64,000 nt of DNA, from contig JACGCK010000047.1 of the NCBI GenBank assembly GCA_014925825.1, forward strand, positions 124,001-188,000, in the 5' to 3' direction. Shown piece after piece: positions 11,521 through 22,650 of the stretch. The number at the start of each line of letters is the position of its first letter. Position 1 is the first letter of the stretch. This stretch comes from Pholiota molesta (lineage: Eukaryota; Basidiomycota; Agaricomycetes; Agaricales; Strophariaceae). A program made the translations under genes and the position numbers. The notes beneath the pieces were generated by a model. That model did no database searches and was not told the DNA's origin. It was given only the letters and a program-made list of their open reading frames with translations.

Positions 11521-12068
11521 GCGGAAGCTATTCACCCAGTAGATTTGTCGGATCACGTGACAATTTCACGACCTGCCGTCGTAGATTTTATTTTCGACTT
11601 AACAGATATCGTGTGTTGGCATGATGGTAAGTTGATGTGGTTTAATGTTTTTGGTTCCCGGAGGTCAAGTGTTCGATTCTTGGCCAGTCCCATTGCACAA
11701 TGCAAGTTCATTCATTTCTTTTTACATATGTTGTATCTATTTACCATCGGGCTATTTCTTTAGGGTTCGGTTTAGGAAGTTTAGGGTGTTAGGGCTTAGG
11801 GATTAGTGGTTTAGGATTTAGTGGTTTAGGGTTTAATGTTTAGGGCTGAGTATCATATCTATGGCGCGCGCAGCGCGGCTTGTTTGTTAGAATCTGAATC
11901 TCTTTACCGTCTGGCTATTCCTTTAGGGTTCGGATTTAATGTTTAGGGTTGAGTATCATATCATTGGCGCGCTGCGCGCGCCTTGTTTTAGTTAGAATCG
12001 ATTCGCGCACCAGAAGTTCCCGCGCGAGGTCACGTGATCCGACAAATCTGCTGGGTCAATAGCTTTCA
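11521..12068 (+). mobile_element. 548-bp TIR element with tRNA-like and telomere-like segments
   Basis: Inserted in module A and flanked by exact 12-bp duplications CTCAGCGGCGAG (11509-11520 and 12069-12080). Its ends are ~38-bp inverted repeats sharing AGATTTGTCGGATCACGTGA (left 11525-11562, right 12029-12067). The homologous place in module B (about 53000-53040) lacks the insertion. Inside are a tRNA-like segment, two partial direct repeats around CTTTAGGGTTCGG (11756 and 11931), and degenerate TTTAGGG repeats. No ORF of note. TIRs together with Pol III-like boxes make it unusual: either a MITE that captured a tRNA-derived piece or a SINE that gained inverted ends. Confidence 0.7.
11611..11695 (+). 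ncRNA. tRNA-related segment (degenerate A box, good B box)
   Basis: TGGCATGATGG near 11617 resembles an A box. GTGTTCGATTC at about 11670 resembles a B box, flanked by a CAAG/CTTG T-arm-like stem. I cannot fold a full cloverleaf or assign an anticodon, so this is a tRNA-derived sequence rather than a tRNA gene. Confidence 0.45.
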
Positions 12069-13177
12069 CTCAGCGGCGAGCGCTCAGAGGGCGCGATGAG
12101 CGTCGAAAGAGAACAAGATGTTGCAATCCGAGATTATCCGGCGCTATCCGAGCTGCGGCGCTGCGGTCCGAGCTTCACGTGTTCTGCCACTCCGTCATCG
12201 ACGCATCGATAACTCTGTTAACTGCTCCCCCCAACTTGCCCTCCAGAGTCCACGGACTGACTACCACTGACCAACGTATCCGACCCCCTCGATAACAACA
12301 GTGTAGGCTTCTCAAAAATTTGCGGTCATGCCGAAGTCTTTGCGGAATCAGGCCAAGGTATGTGTTATGTCCATCATCTTCCCGTTGGCTGAACTAAGTA
12401 CTCTGAACAACACAGATCGATCATTGGTGTAGATCCAACTCGATGTACCAGCACCGATACATGCTCTCCTTCGAGCTGCTCTGCCCAACTCTACGGTCCC
12501 TACGCTACAGCGAATGGTCTTCAAATGGCCAAATGCCAGTGTGGGCATGAGCATACCTGGTGACCGGTAAGCCTTTCGTCCCTTTCTTTCCCCTCACCTC
12601 ATCCTTTGTCTGCTTTCTTCTCCGACGAGATCCGCCCCCTCTCTTCCTTGGTGTGCTTTACTCACACGAACTCGAGTCTGTGAGGATGAGATAGAAACAC
12701 AATGCGTACATTTGGCATGGGATGCACGGAGAATTCATTCTCGATCGTGATATTCGTCAGAACTGCGCTCTTTGCGGTATCTGCTAGCCATGTTAAATTC
12801 TGTTTTGTAAATTCGAACTATCTTTCCTCTCAGGGTCTTTTACGCGTGTGGACTGGTTCAATCCTGTTGTCGAGAATCTATGGGAGCTGCCAATATCAAG
12901 AGGATGTGATGATTTTGTTTCTCGCGTTTGACGCTGATTCTTATGCGAGTACTCGTCGTGCTGTACAGACTGCAAGTACGTTGATTTTTGAGCAGGTTTA
13001 CTCGTGCTGGTGACTGCGACGCAGCTCATGGGTTCGCGCACTTCTTCCGCCGAGAACACCGGGCAAGAGGGTACCACGGAAGCGTCCTGAAGTTCACCTT
13101 CCTTGCCTTCCCAGTCAATCCCACATCCTTTCCTTGACTCCTTCACACCGTGTCCGTAACGTCGCTCAGCGCTTAGT

Positions 13178-13295
13178 ATGAGAGGAGGCGAATGTGGTAA
13201 GCTATCTGGCTTCCGGCGAGCCGCGACGAGCCGCTTCGCGTGCTTGTCTGTCTGGCCAGATTCCACCGTATCTCCTCTCTTTTGCCTCCTCTGAT
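13178..13295 (-). mobile_element. Hairpin mini-element h2 (degenerate)
   Basis: Diverged copy of the hairpin family: AGAGGAGGCG at 13181 and TTGCCTCCTC at 13282, with a core related to the copies at 42402 and 51842. Confidence 0.55.
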
Positions 13296-13450
13296 CCAAG
13301 GGCATTGACTTCTACATCGGTCCCCTTACGAGCAGTAGTCTTACATACATTACATTTACATGGTACGAATAGACTACATGTCAGGTAAACGATACAGACG
13401 TAAAAGTAAATTCGCGGTAAGTTCACGAGACCATGAGCGCCATCCTCCAG

Positions 13451-14139
13451 CATCTTCCTCGACTCTGGTAGATCGTTTCCGGTAGTGAAAAAGGTTCTGA
13501 CTCAGCTTGGCATCCTCCCCCTTGATCAAACGTATTATCGCTGACGACATAAAACTTCCAAAAAAGACGTCCTTCGCCCCGCCTCACGCCTCATGGCGTC
13601 AAAGCACGAGCGTGAAATCAAGTACGAAATTCAACGGGAAAGGCGGGAAAGTGAGCGGTATTACTGCAGTCAATAGTATCGAGACGATGGAGGTGGCGTT
13701 TCGAAGAGAGTTGGATATTGCGTAGCACATGTTCGGTATGTGCGAATGCAAACAGATATCACGGTGGATGAAGTGTTCCGATGCATACAAAAGTGATTTT
13801 ACTACACAGTCTGATATGAATGGTCAACCGGTCACTCAGGTCAGGAGGCATCCCAAGAATTGCTGGGATGATGAGTTGAGATTTACACTTGGGATGTTGC
13901 AAATTCAATTCGTCCATGTGCTACTTAGCTGATCCAATACCAGACTATGTAAGCGCGATTTTCTGAGTATTATGAATCAGAGTAGATCCGCTACTGTTTC
14001 TGTACTTATGTAGGCTTGAGAATACGGGACGTAGCGTTCCGGAAATGGTGTTGACGCTTGTATACTCTTTTGATTAATATCTCGTCTTTTTGTACTCCAC
14101 CGTCTCCACGAACACGCGTCACATTGGCTGTGGATATCA
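13451..14139. other. Intergenic, no gene seen
   Basis: Only short overlapping ORFs, with no splice-connected frame that I can support. It leads into the promoter of the kexin-repeat gene. Confidence 0.4.
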
Positions 14140-14147
14140 TATAAAAG
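14140..14147 (+). promoter_or_regulatory. TATA box of the kexin-repeat gene
   Basis: TATAAAAG, about 290 bp before the ATG at 14430. The interval holds two likely 5' UTR introns with good ends: about 14220-14291 (GTGAGTATT...TTAG) and about 14361-14410 (GTGAGCAAT...GCAG). Confidence 0.6.
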
Positions 14148-14429
14148 GCGCTCAGTCATGGCTAGATTTCCTCAGTCGTTTGGAACGATTCCCTCTGCAT
14201 CATCCACCTTTAGCTGCTGGTGAGTATTCAACCAACTGCGCACATTGATTACGCTGACGATACTCCCCTGTATCAAAGGTCAGCCTTGGTTAGAACCTCG
14301 ATTTCAGGAAAACCGTGCGCCTTCATCAATCAACAACATCAAGTTGTCTAGACCTATTGGTGAGCAATAATCGCATTACATTTGGCCCATAACCAACGTG
14401 CATATCGCAGACGCTTTCTCGAATTCACC

Positions 14430-15020
14430 ATGTTCATCTCAAAATCCCCCATCGTTTTCCTCGTCCTTCTTCTTGGATCCGTCGTCGCCGCCCCAGCCAA
14501 CTACGCGCGCTCTGTCGATCTCGAGGCACGCGGGCAGCCACGGAACGAGACTCATCGACACAGGCGCTCTCTCGAGGTCGTACTCGATGCACGCGCGCAG
14601 CCACGGAACGAGACCCATCGACACAGGCGCTCGCTCGAGGTCGTACTCGATGCACGCGGGCAGCCACGGAACGAGACTCATCGGCACAGGCGCTCTCTCG
14701 AGGTCGTACTCGATGCACGTGGGCAGCCACGGAACGAGACTCATCGGCACAGGCGCTCTCTCGAGGTTGTACTCGATGCACGCGGGCAGCCACGGAACGA
14801 GACTGTGCATCGGCACAGGCGCTCTCTCGAGGTCGTACTCGATGCACGCGCGCAGCCACGGAACGAGACCGTGCATCGGCACAAGCGCTCTCTCGAGGTC
14901 GATCTCGCGGTGCGCGACCGGTCTGCGAACCCCCGACCCCCAACGAGGCCGGCTACTCCCCCGGTGCGGGGGGGTCCCCACCGCCCCCCGCGCCCGACGG
15001 GCGCCCCGTATCGTCGCTGA
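14430..15020 (+). CDS. Secreted kexin-processed repeat precursor (six peptide copies)
   Basis: Predicted precursor of secreted peptides, 196 aa. The ATG at 14430 opens a clear signal peptide (residues 1-20, hydrophobic core VFLVLLLGSVV ending AAP). Six repeats of 21-22 residues follow; the typical unit is SLEVVLDARGQPRNETHRH followed by Arg-Arg. Dibasic cleavage sites are R45R46, R66R67, R87R88, R108R109, R130R131 and K152R153. Each repeat has one N-E-T glycosylation sequon. Two late copies carry an extra Val (ETVHRH). A proline/arginine-rich tail (about 160-196) follows the last site. Nucleotide repeats are nearly identical (63 or 66 bp), so amplification or homogenisation is recent. Kex2-processed repeat proteins are known in fungi as sources of cyclic peptides or signals. 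This core has no Tyr and no Cys, and no peptide-modifying enzyme is nearby, so a dikaritin-type product is unlikely. The peptide itself I do not recognise. Confidence 0.8.
   Translation: MFISKSPIVFLVLLLGSVVAAPANYARSVDLEARGQPRNETHRHRRSLEVVLDARAQPRNETHRHRRSLEVVLDARGQPRNETHRHRRSLEVVLDARGQPRNETHRHRRSLEVVLDARGQPRNETVHRHRRSLEVVLDARAQPRNETVHRHKRSLEVDLAVRDRSANPRPPTRPATPPVRGGPHRPPRPTGAPYRR
14515..14905 (+). repeat. Tandem coding repeat, 63/66-bp units
   Basis: Six near-identical units inside the kexin-repeat gene. Each is recognisable by CTCGAGGTCGTACTCGATGC followed by a variant of CAGCCACGGAACGAGAC. The insertion of one codon (GTG) distinguishes the last two units. Confidence 0.9.
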
Positions 15021-15564
15021 AGTGCGCCACGAAGGACGGTATCGGGAACCCAGATACGCCGTAGGACAAGGACAGCGATCGTGTCCGGTGCGTTGCGAAG
15101 AAGATTTGGCTGAGCGCGCCCATGGGGACGTGATGTCGATCTTATGAACAACCCCCGAGCACGACATGGCCAATGGGAGAAGCATCGTCTCGACGTTGCT
15201 GATTTAGATAGTCCCCTGGTTAGAGGTCATTACCTTTCTTATGCTCGTTTTGTATGTATGTATGTAAATAAGCCTCGTAACCCCGGAATATCATCTACAT
15301 GCTACAACTCGACTTACAGTGCAAAGATTATTAGCTTCAGTTGTTGGAAGGAAACGTATCGAATCAATCTCATAGGTGACGGAGCTTATTCATGTGAACG
15401 CGCGATGCCCATGGCTTGCCTCTACCCTAAGTAGCGAGAAAGCGCTATCAAACAACATTTCGCGCATAAGGTTTCACTTTACTTTACATTTCATCCTCAA
15501 TTAGAAAGCTACCGCGATAACTCAAACGACAACCATGTTATGCAAATGGCGCTACGCTATCTAG
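15021..15564. other. Intergenic, no gene seen
   Basis: 3' flank of the kexin-repeat gene. No supported coding sequence. Confidence 0.4.
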
Positions 15565-15790
15565 ACACCACAACACGACTGCCTATATAATCACCATCCA
15601 CCTCCCCGCCGCGGCGGACCCAATCAATGCAGAGGACACTTTCTGTGATCCGGTCGCCGCAGGCGCCGTGGTCGACGTCATGCCAGTAGGTATCGAAGTC
15701 AGCGTCGTCATTGAAACTGGCGCGATAGGCGGGACGGGGACCGAATCGACGATGGTGCTTGCCTAGAAGGTTGACGAATTTCGGGTGCGC
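15565..15790 (-). pseudogene. 3' fragment of a heme peroxidase gene
   Basis: Read on the minus strand, this stretch aligns with the last exon of the peroxidase copies at 28408-28794 and 38729-39175. It covers the Ser/Thr/Pro-rich stem and the hydrophobic GPI-signal region (compare VSVPPVAPVSVTTLA in the 28.4 kb copy). It has lost the rest of the gene and its reading frame is broken. It is a third, most decayed copy, lying beside the kexin-repeat gene. Confidence 0.75.
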
Positions 15791-15959
15791 GCAGAGACTC
15801 TGTGAGATTTCATGGTGCGTGTTTTCGAACCCCAATTCAGGGCTGGTCTGTGTGTATGGGAATGACTTGCATTGTTGTGGTCAAGATACGCGAAAGCAGG
15901 GGCATTGAGCGGGGACGATGCGCGATGGGACTAGGAACATCCAAGTAAGCATCGTTTCG

Positions 15960-17000
15960 GCGTAATGTGGGGAAAACTCACATGAGATCGTCGAATTCGT
16001 CTGCCAGCAGCGAACTAAGCCTCCCGCTTCCCTCAACGACCCCGCTCGAAAACGCTCGTCCAGATGTTGCTGTCCGCGCCGTTTCGTTGTCGATTGCTGG
16101 GCGGATTATGGCAATGGGCCCAGGGTGTGACGATCGCGGTGAGATGTAGGATGAAGGCGGTGAGATGTAGGATGAAGGCAGTGTCCAGTGGTCCGTACGC
16201 GAGTCGTGAGGTGGTGAACGTTGTTTAGATGGTTCAGCTAACGTCGGCTGCACGCGGAGACTCTGCGCGGTTTGATTTTGCACGATGCTGACTCTGAATT
16301 CTGGTCTGTGTGGTGACTCTGTCGGCGTATGTGTTGTATCTAGTGAGTACCGAGACGTTGTTTAAGTAAGTGCAGACTCTCTATGACATGTATTCGGAGA
16401 ACGTACCTTAGCTGTCCATCTATTCATTCCCTGGCACTACGACTCCCTATCCTGCTCGACGCTTGGTTGAAATACGTCTATGTGCGTCGGGGTGGGTGTG
16501 TTGAGGAAGAGTGTTTGATGTCGGCTTTCCTGCGCAGCAACGCGTGGACGGTTGTTCGAGGTTTGTACGAGACGACATTCGCCTAAGATCAGAGTGGGGA
16601 AAAGGGCGTTGTGGCCCTCAGATGACCAATTGAACTGTGAAAGCATCAAATGTAAGTTTTAATTTTTGAGCAGTACGACCTAACTCACTGTGAATTCGTT
16701 TGCCAGCAAAAGATAACGCCTCCCGCGGCACAAATTCAAACGTATACACGATGGCCTGAGCCACGTAGCACGACCTTGGGTGCGTTGTTCACGACGTTGC
16801 GCTCTTGTTTGCGATACTAGTGCCATCGCTGTCGTTCGAATCCTCGATGACGAGATGGCTGGTGGACGGGCTGGAAAGGACAATGCCTAAGGACCCAGAG
16901 GTGAGTGGTGGCCGCGTGTTGGTTATCATAATACAGATTCGAATGCGGCTACAGATGCAGACCGTGCACTACGAACAGAAATCGAGAGAAAACGATTGAG
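15960..17000 (-). repeat. Segmental duplicate 1 (partner of 21360-22330)
   Basis: A ~1 kb stretch similar in the same orientation to 21360-22330. On the minus strand it contains two exon-like fragments ending in LLADEF (about 15978-16060) and LLANEF (about 16690-16735), each at an intron-like boundary. No complete gene can be assembled. Confidence 0.6.
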
Positions 17001-17231
17001 GTTGGTTGAATGAAGAGAACAAAGCTGATGTTCGCCGTTGCTGTCGCGGGTTCCACGGTCCGAACATTCGCGGCGTCAAATTAGAACGGCCCGACCATCA
17101 CATGCCCATCGATTTTCCCGCTCACTTTCACGATGCCCGATATCATTCACAATCCGATAAAGCTCGTATCATAACCCTGATCTTCGACGCAAAAAAAGTT
17201 CACAAAACACGATCTACTGTACACTGTACCC

Positions 17232-19598
17232 TCAAACTGCTCGCCTGATTCGCTGTTCAAACATCCTGCCATTGTTTATCCTCCAGCCTACCCCGACCGC
17301 CTGTGGTGGCACCCGCAATCCATTGTTTTCTTCTGAAATTGCGATTTCCCCCTTGTAGTACGTCGTTGACCATTCCCTCTGCCTTTTTTTGACCTCACGC
17401 GGCCTATGGGCACTTGGGAGAACCCTGACGAGCTTGCCATCTTCCCCCAGCGGCAAATGACGGATTGCTGCCCATGAGTTGGAGTCGTCCTCCTGGTTGG
17501 GAAAACGGGTGCTTTGGGATGGACCGCGAAGCTTCGGGGCGGTGGATGTCCCATTGGCGGGCCAGATGGTCGATGGGCCAGCGGAGGCGATGACGGGCGG
17601 CATTGACGTGTTACCAATGGCGTTGGTCGTTTTCGGTGCTAAGCACTCCGAATTCTGCGTCGGTGCCAGCTCTGGCCTGATCGACTGTTCTGAAGAGTTG
17701 CCAGTGGGCGGAGGGTATGGGTTACCGACGCGTCTTTTTGGTGGTCTGCGTGTCGATGGCCCTGACCCTTCTGAGTCGACGACGGCCGGAATGGGCGTAC
17801 TACCGATGGCGTTTGTTGTTTTTGGGGGTGGGCGTTTCGATTTCTTCTCTGGCTTTGCAGCGTCGCGTCTTGCTTGTGTTGATGGTTCCTTCTTCGTCCT
17901 CTTTCTCCTATATCCAAATGGTCAGAACGACTTTACCAAGGGAGGATTGATCCCAAAATTTACCTTTGATCTATTGTCGATTGAGAATGGTTATTCTCAC
18001 AGACGTCCTCGTCGTTGTCGGAATACTTGCGTTTTCCGGCTGCGGCGGGTAGATTCAATTTAAAATTTTGCCGTGTCAACCCACTCTCGTTCGAGTGAGT
18101 TGACCGTACTGGTCCAGTAATGGACCGTTCTTCTACAATCAACTTATCAGCGCCAATCAGCCTATCACTGCAGCAATTCACTTACCAGCGATAGTTTGGG
18201 AGCTAATGGGGCTTATGCTCCCGAAACTCCTCGCCTGCTGTGGTCCGCGATATGTACTCGCCCCATTGCTGCTGGGATCGGAGTAATACGCGACCGGGGG
18301 AGGACGTGGCGCTGAAGTGGATGTGAGTTCATACTCGAACAATGTCGATTTTCCAATGGACTTACCACAGATTGGCGCCGCAAGGGGCATCCCCATTGTT
18401 CGCTTCTCGTGCGCGAACTCCAAGTGCGGAACGACGTCCAGGTTGTATGGCGTCGATCCTTTTTCATCAAAGAAGATAGTCGGTCATGTTCAACTCTACC
18501 CGTACAACTGTACTACGTACCTGTTCTTGACAAGGCGACATGTTGAACGTCCCCCGACTCTGTCGAAGGGAATGATGAGTGGTATGAGTTGCCATGGTAT
18601 GCATTCGCCACATTGTCGTTTCGGTAGGAGTATCGCGGGGCTCCTGGAGGATACGGGGCTGTAGTGGACGCTAGGGTTTGCGCGACATCAAAGCGCGGAG
18701 CGACGTTGTAAGTTGCCAATCCTATTCCAGCAAGAAACAATGTTAGCCATGTCTTCTAGTACCCATACGAAGTTATCACGTACCTGTCATTGAAGAATCA
18801 ACATGTCGAAGATGCCTGTACTCTGTCGAAGGGAATAATGAGCAATAAGCGTCGTTTTCTCACTCAATGCCATACCTTCAAACACCTGCGAGTCCTCGTA
18901 GACTATCGGATCGACCTGCTTCAACGCTCCGCCATCGGCGATGAACCTCGCCAAGCGCTCGCACTCCTCGATAACCTCGGGGCTGTACTGTGTTTCATGT
19001 TGCTCAGCCGTAGTATGGGCCACTAGTGGTGCGAGGTGGGCTGTGGGACCTGCGCGAATCGTTTAATCATCGTCGAATAGTGTACGTTTGCTTGTCAAAG
19101 AGGGATGATATACCTTGTGGCGGTGTTGCCAAGCCTGAGCTTGATGTGCCCGAAGGTGAAGATGTTGAACCATCCCACCCCGAAAGCTCGGAGATGTACG
19201 CTACATTGATATACATGTAAATATTACTCACTTGGAAGTGTGTACTGTACTTACGGATTGCCGGGGAGCCATACACGACCCTGTTTTGTGAAGTCCAATG
19301 GTTTTCTGGGGTGACTTGAGGTGTGGAAGCTGTACCAAATCGTTCAATCATCGTCGCATCCTGTATTCTTGCGTTTCAAAGAGAAATAGCGTACCTTGTT
19401 TCCGCGATGCGAAGCCTGAACCTGAACTCCCGGATGATGGTGAAGTTGAGCTGTACATTTGGGAAAACTCCGCGGCGAACGCTATATCGATATAAATGTA
19501 AATCTTATCGAGACGAGGGCGAGCGCGGACAGGGTGTACTTACGGAATTGCGGAAAGCCATAGGCACCGGACTGGTTTTTAAAGTTCGAGGTAGACAT
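17232..19598 (-). CDS. G1: unrecognised 12-exon protein, 573 aa, basic tail
   Basis: I do not recognise this protein. Exons (descending): 19598-19544, 19481-19395, 19329-19255, 19200-19114, 19049-18876, 18822-18784, 18721-18521, 18458-18366, 18311-18186, 18142-18110, 18039-17964, 17907-17232. They join without a stop into 573 codons, which strongly supports the model. Introns 1-10 are all phase 1; only the last is phase 2. Exons 2 and 4 are both 87 nt and encode related Ser-rich segments (SPSSGSSGSGFAS, SPSGTSSSGLAT), so an exon-intron unit was duplicated. The protein is low-complexity, rich in Ser, Pro and Thr. An acidic patch (KYSDNDEDVCENN) before the last intron is followed by basic clusters (RRKRTKKEP, KPEKKSKRPPP) that look like nuclear localisation signals. 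PKTTNAIG occurs twice in the last exon. A nuclear role is only an inference. Relatives: 23203-24839, 26416-28053, 39838-41593. Confidence 0.65.
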
Positions 19599-21359
19599 TG
19601 GATGAATATAGTAGGCTGGGAGGCTTAGACGTTGGGTAGATTTGTAGGGCGAGAATACAAGGAGTGGAAAACAACGATTCTCCGCAACAAGTCCACCCTT
19701 ATATCTCAAAAGCCTCATGGCCACCTGTCTGTGGCATGCTGTGCATCCACACCTCCCACTACCTCCTGCTTCGCGGCGCCAATGACTCGAGATTGTGTAA
19801 GAAGCGTTCAATTTCTTGTTAAGGCCCTCGCTTGAAATGGGCCAAAATAGACGCAAGATCAAGATCAATCAGATTTTTGGAAGAACGCTGTCAGGTCGCG
19901 ACACTTCACCTAAATTGGAGCCGGCAGATTCCCGGATCGCACCTTAATAGTGAAAACGGAGGTATCCTTGGATGGGCCTTTGTGGGTTAATTGGATAAGA
20001 GAAACGAGGCAAGACAATACGCGACTCGGAAACAGCGTCCTTCTTCAACATGGAGATAACTGAATTCTCCCACCCCCCATTTCCGTGGAGTCCTTCTCCC
20101 GGGGAACGCGCTGGAACACGTCCAATAGTTCAACACTAATCAAACCGTCTCTCGAACATGTAGCATGACAAAAAAGAGCTGGCAAGATGAATGTCATGCT
20201 CCCCCGGCGTACTAAAATGTGCACGTGCATTCAGCGGCGCGGAAATGGCTGCTCTCCATGGCATAGGTTGGCCTTTGGCCCGGGCCCGTGCTGTGTGTAT
20301 ATGGGTATAAATCCCCGTGGATAGTGGATAGTGTACGAATGCAACGTTGCGGGCAGACCTTTGATCACATTTAGACTTGCAATGCCGAAATGCGTTCCGT
20401 ACGTCTCGTAAACTGTCAGTTGGACACACAATCTAAAATTGGAGCGCTGTTCTCTTTCACCCCGGATAAAAAATTTTATTGCCTGACACTATGAGCATTG
20501 AATTGACTCTACACGAGATATCCACGCCTAAATAGGGTCAAGTATCACGAGTCAATTGAAGGAAAACATATCAAGGCGTTTATGATGAGTATGGATTGAT
20601 AAATGAGGGCGCAAATGTTATGTCACTTACATGGCCATTCGCCCGCAGTCCAGTGCGCAAATTATTACTCACAGAAATCCAAGCAACATCCCCTGAAAAC
20701 ATGTGTTGGGATTCCTGAATGAACCGGGGTGATCAATGGTGATGGCGCGAGCCGAGTGCCACTAAACCTCTCTAAACCTCAACATCTTTGACCGACCCTG
20801 ACTTCGAAGCCGATCTGCTGCTTATTCAGCTTTCAGGCGACCGGTGAGCGCTTGAGCGCCTGGATCCATTCGGCTGCATATTAACCTCGTCCAAACATTC
20901 AGCCACAGCACCCCCTCTTCGTGACTCCTGATCCTCCCACCGACATTCCGACGAGCAGCAGCAGAGACAAGAAATGGGTGGTTTGTCACCATGAGCACTT
21001 GAGCGACGACCAAGTTTGCGTTTTCCTTAGTTGAATATATATACGAAAGGAATTTTTGTACAATATCCATGATCATTTCGAAATTCGATCGACCTTCTGT
21101 GAGCGGCATAATAGGGGCAACTTAAACCACTCCGAAGCCTTAACATACTACCTGAGCCTTTGAGCACTGGCGAACCGTTCAAGGGCTGATTCCCATTCAG
21201 GAACATGGGGAGACTGTAGACATAAGTCACACGACTCGGATAGCAAGCAAGCTCGATTACGCTGCCGATTTTTCTGCAAGTCTGGACTGGGAGAGTCTAG
21301 CGATGAAGTTGCGATGAAGTGTATTTGAAGGAAGGGCTGACGACATCGAGGTAAGTATC
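19599..21359. other. Long intergenic stretch, no gene seen
   Basis: Only isolated short ORFs. A 95-codon minus-strand frame at 20822-21109 has no splice partners or recognisable motif, and I do not call it. Confidence 0.35.
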
Positions 21360-22330
21360 GATTCAACAGAATAAGTAATGGTGACACTCACATTATTTAG
21401 ATTTTCTGAATTCGTCTGCCATCCCACGGTGCTCAACTGATCCATTCGAAAGCAATCGTCTACGTGTTACTGTCCGTGGCCTCGTTATCGATTTATGGGT
21501 GGATGGCGGCAATGGGGTGAGACGACTATGGTGGGTTGAAAGTTTCGTAGGCGAGTTGCGAGATGGTGGTCGTGACGTTGACAGTTCACATCGGCTGCGT
21601 GCAGAAACTCCGCCTGCTTTGATGGCACTGGGCTCTGGGTGACTGTGTAAGCGTATGTATTGTACCCATCTATTGTGAGTGTAGGGACAATGTGTAAATA
21701 CATGCTGCTGTGTGATATATTCAGAGAACATACCTAAGCAGTCTATCTGGGCATTTGACCGTACTATGCGTCCTTGGCCCGTGTTTAATGGCGATGTATG
21801 TCGAGGCAGCGAGCTTGGATTCTTGACGACGTGTCGGACTTCGTTGTTCGCAATCCCGTGCGCACCGTGTGGACATTCGTTAGAGTCTATTAACTCAGAG
21901 ATCGTATGAGATACGCCTGACGTTAAAGTGGGAAGGGGGTAATCCGACCACTCGATGTCAAATTTAACTGCAAAAAGAATCAAGGTAAGTGTTGATTTTT
22001 GGGCAGGACGGGATAACTCACCGAATTCGCTGCCAGCAACAGATTACGCCTTCCACGTTGCACAAATCGGAGGCAATTCACGGCGGCCTGAGCTATGCAA
22101 TATGATTTGGGATGCCAAAATCGTGGTGCTGCATTGTTATTCATGGTGCTGGCATCGTCGCGTTCGAATCCTTCGTGAACCTTTCTCGATGGGCTGGGTG
22201 GTTAGTGGGTTGAAAAACAACAATGACGGCGCTCCAGAAGTGAGTTGCTGGCGCGTCTTGGTTGTGGTGGGGTAGGTCTGAACGCGACTGCAGGCATAGG
22301 TGATAGATCGTACACCGCTGCGATGCCGTC
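21360..22330 (-). repeat. Segmental duplicate 2 (partner of 15960-17000)
   Basis: Direct copy of 15960-17000 in the same order, carrying the minus-strand remnants MADEF (about 21400-21460) and LLLAANS (about 22018-22065). Parts recur inverted at 57700-57900 and 63250-63740. Confidence 0.6.
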
Positions 22331-22478
22331 AACGTGCGCGACAACTTCATATGCAGTGGCACATGGCATCATCGTGAAGAGAAAGAACTGAAAGTGAAAG
22401 ACAACAACCTCAAATGGCGCCATCTGAGACGGAGAGCCGGGCCGCTAGAACGAAATAAACAGCGAAGTTCAAACATAC

Positions 22479-22650
22479 CAGTCTTGTCCTCTACTCGACG
22501 ACCATGACGCCCCCCTCCAGCACCCTCTGGAGTAGCTTGCCCAGGTTCGTGTCCTCCGAGTCGCTTCTTATTGATGCTCAGAAATTTACTTTCTCTCCCA
22601 GGACATTCATGCAGCCATCGATAATCAATCACCTCCCGCGCAACTCCCAC
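22479..22650 (-). pseudogene. Possible isolated exon with BRCT-like W-x3-C motif
   Basis: On the minus strand a frame reads REVIDYRWLHECPGRESKF and continues to a good splice donor (GTATGTTTG at 22478). W-L-H-E-C matches the W-x3-C/S signature that ends BRCT domains. The rest of a BRCT domain is not visible, so this is at best a gene fragment, and the match may be chance. Confidence 0.2.

Larger units (their letters stand above)
8264..13450 (-). repeat. Repeat module A (inverted copy of modules B and B2)
   Basis: A ~5.2 kb stretch without an intact gene. Its parts recur inverted elsewhere: 8264-9560 matches 59420 down to 58730 and also 55050-56060; 9850-10440 matches 54780 down to 54180; 10600-11520 matches 54030 down to 53030; 12090-13450 matches 53000 down to 51780 and 43550 down to 42330. 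Within it a ~170-bp block around AAGATTCTC (8740-8960 and 9385-9560) occurs twice. Around 12410-12545 one frame reads SAQLYGPYATANGLQMAKCQCG, a remnant shared with modules B and C. Confidence 0.75.

Noticed and set aside
11755..11960. Telomere or telomere-proximal end
   Set aside because: TTTAGGG-like motifs are degenerate, few, and contained within a transposable element with target duplications.
14398..15185. Long ORFs of 136-249 codons in other frames across the kexin-repeat gene
   Set aside because: Repeat units of 63/66 bp keep all frames open. Only the 14430 frame has a signal peptide and dibasic sites.
20822..21109. 95-codon minus-strand ORF
   Set aside because: No splice partners, no signal or motif, and random ORFs of this length are common in the window.
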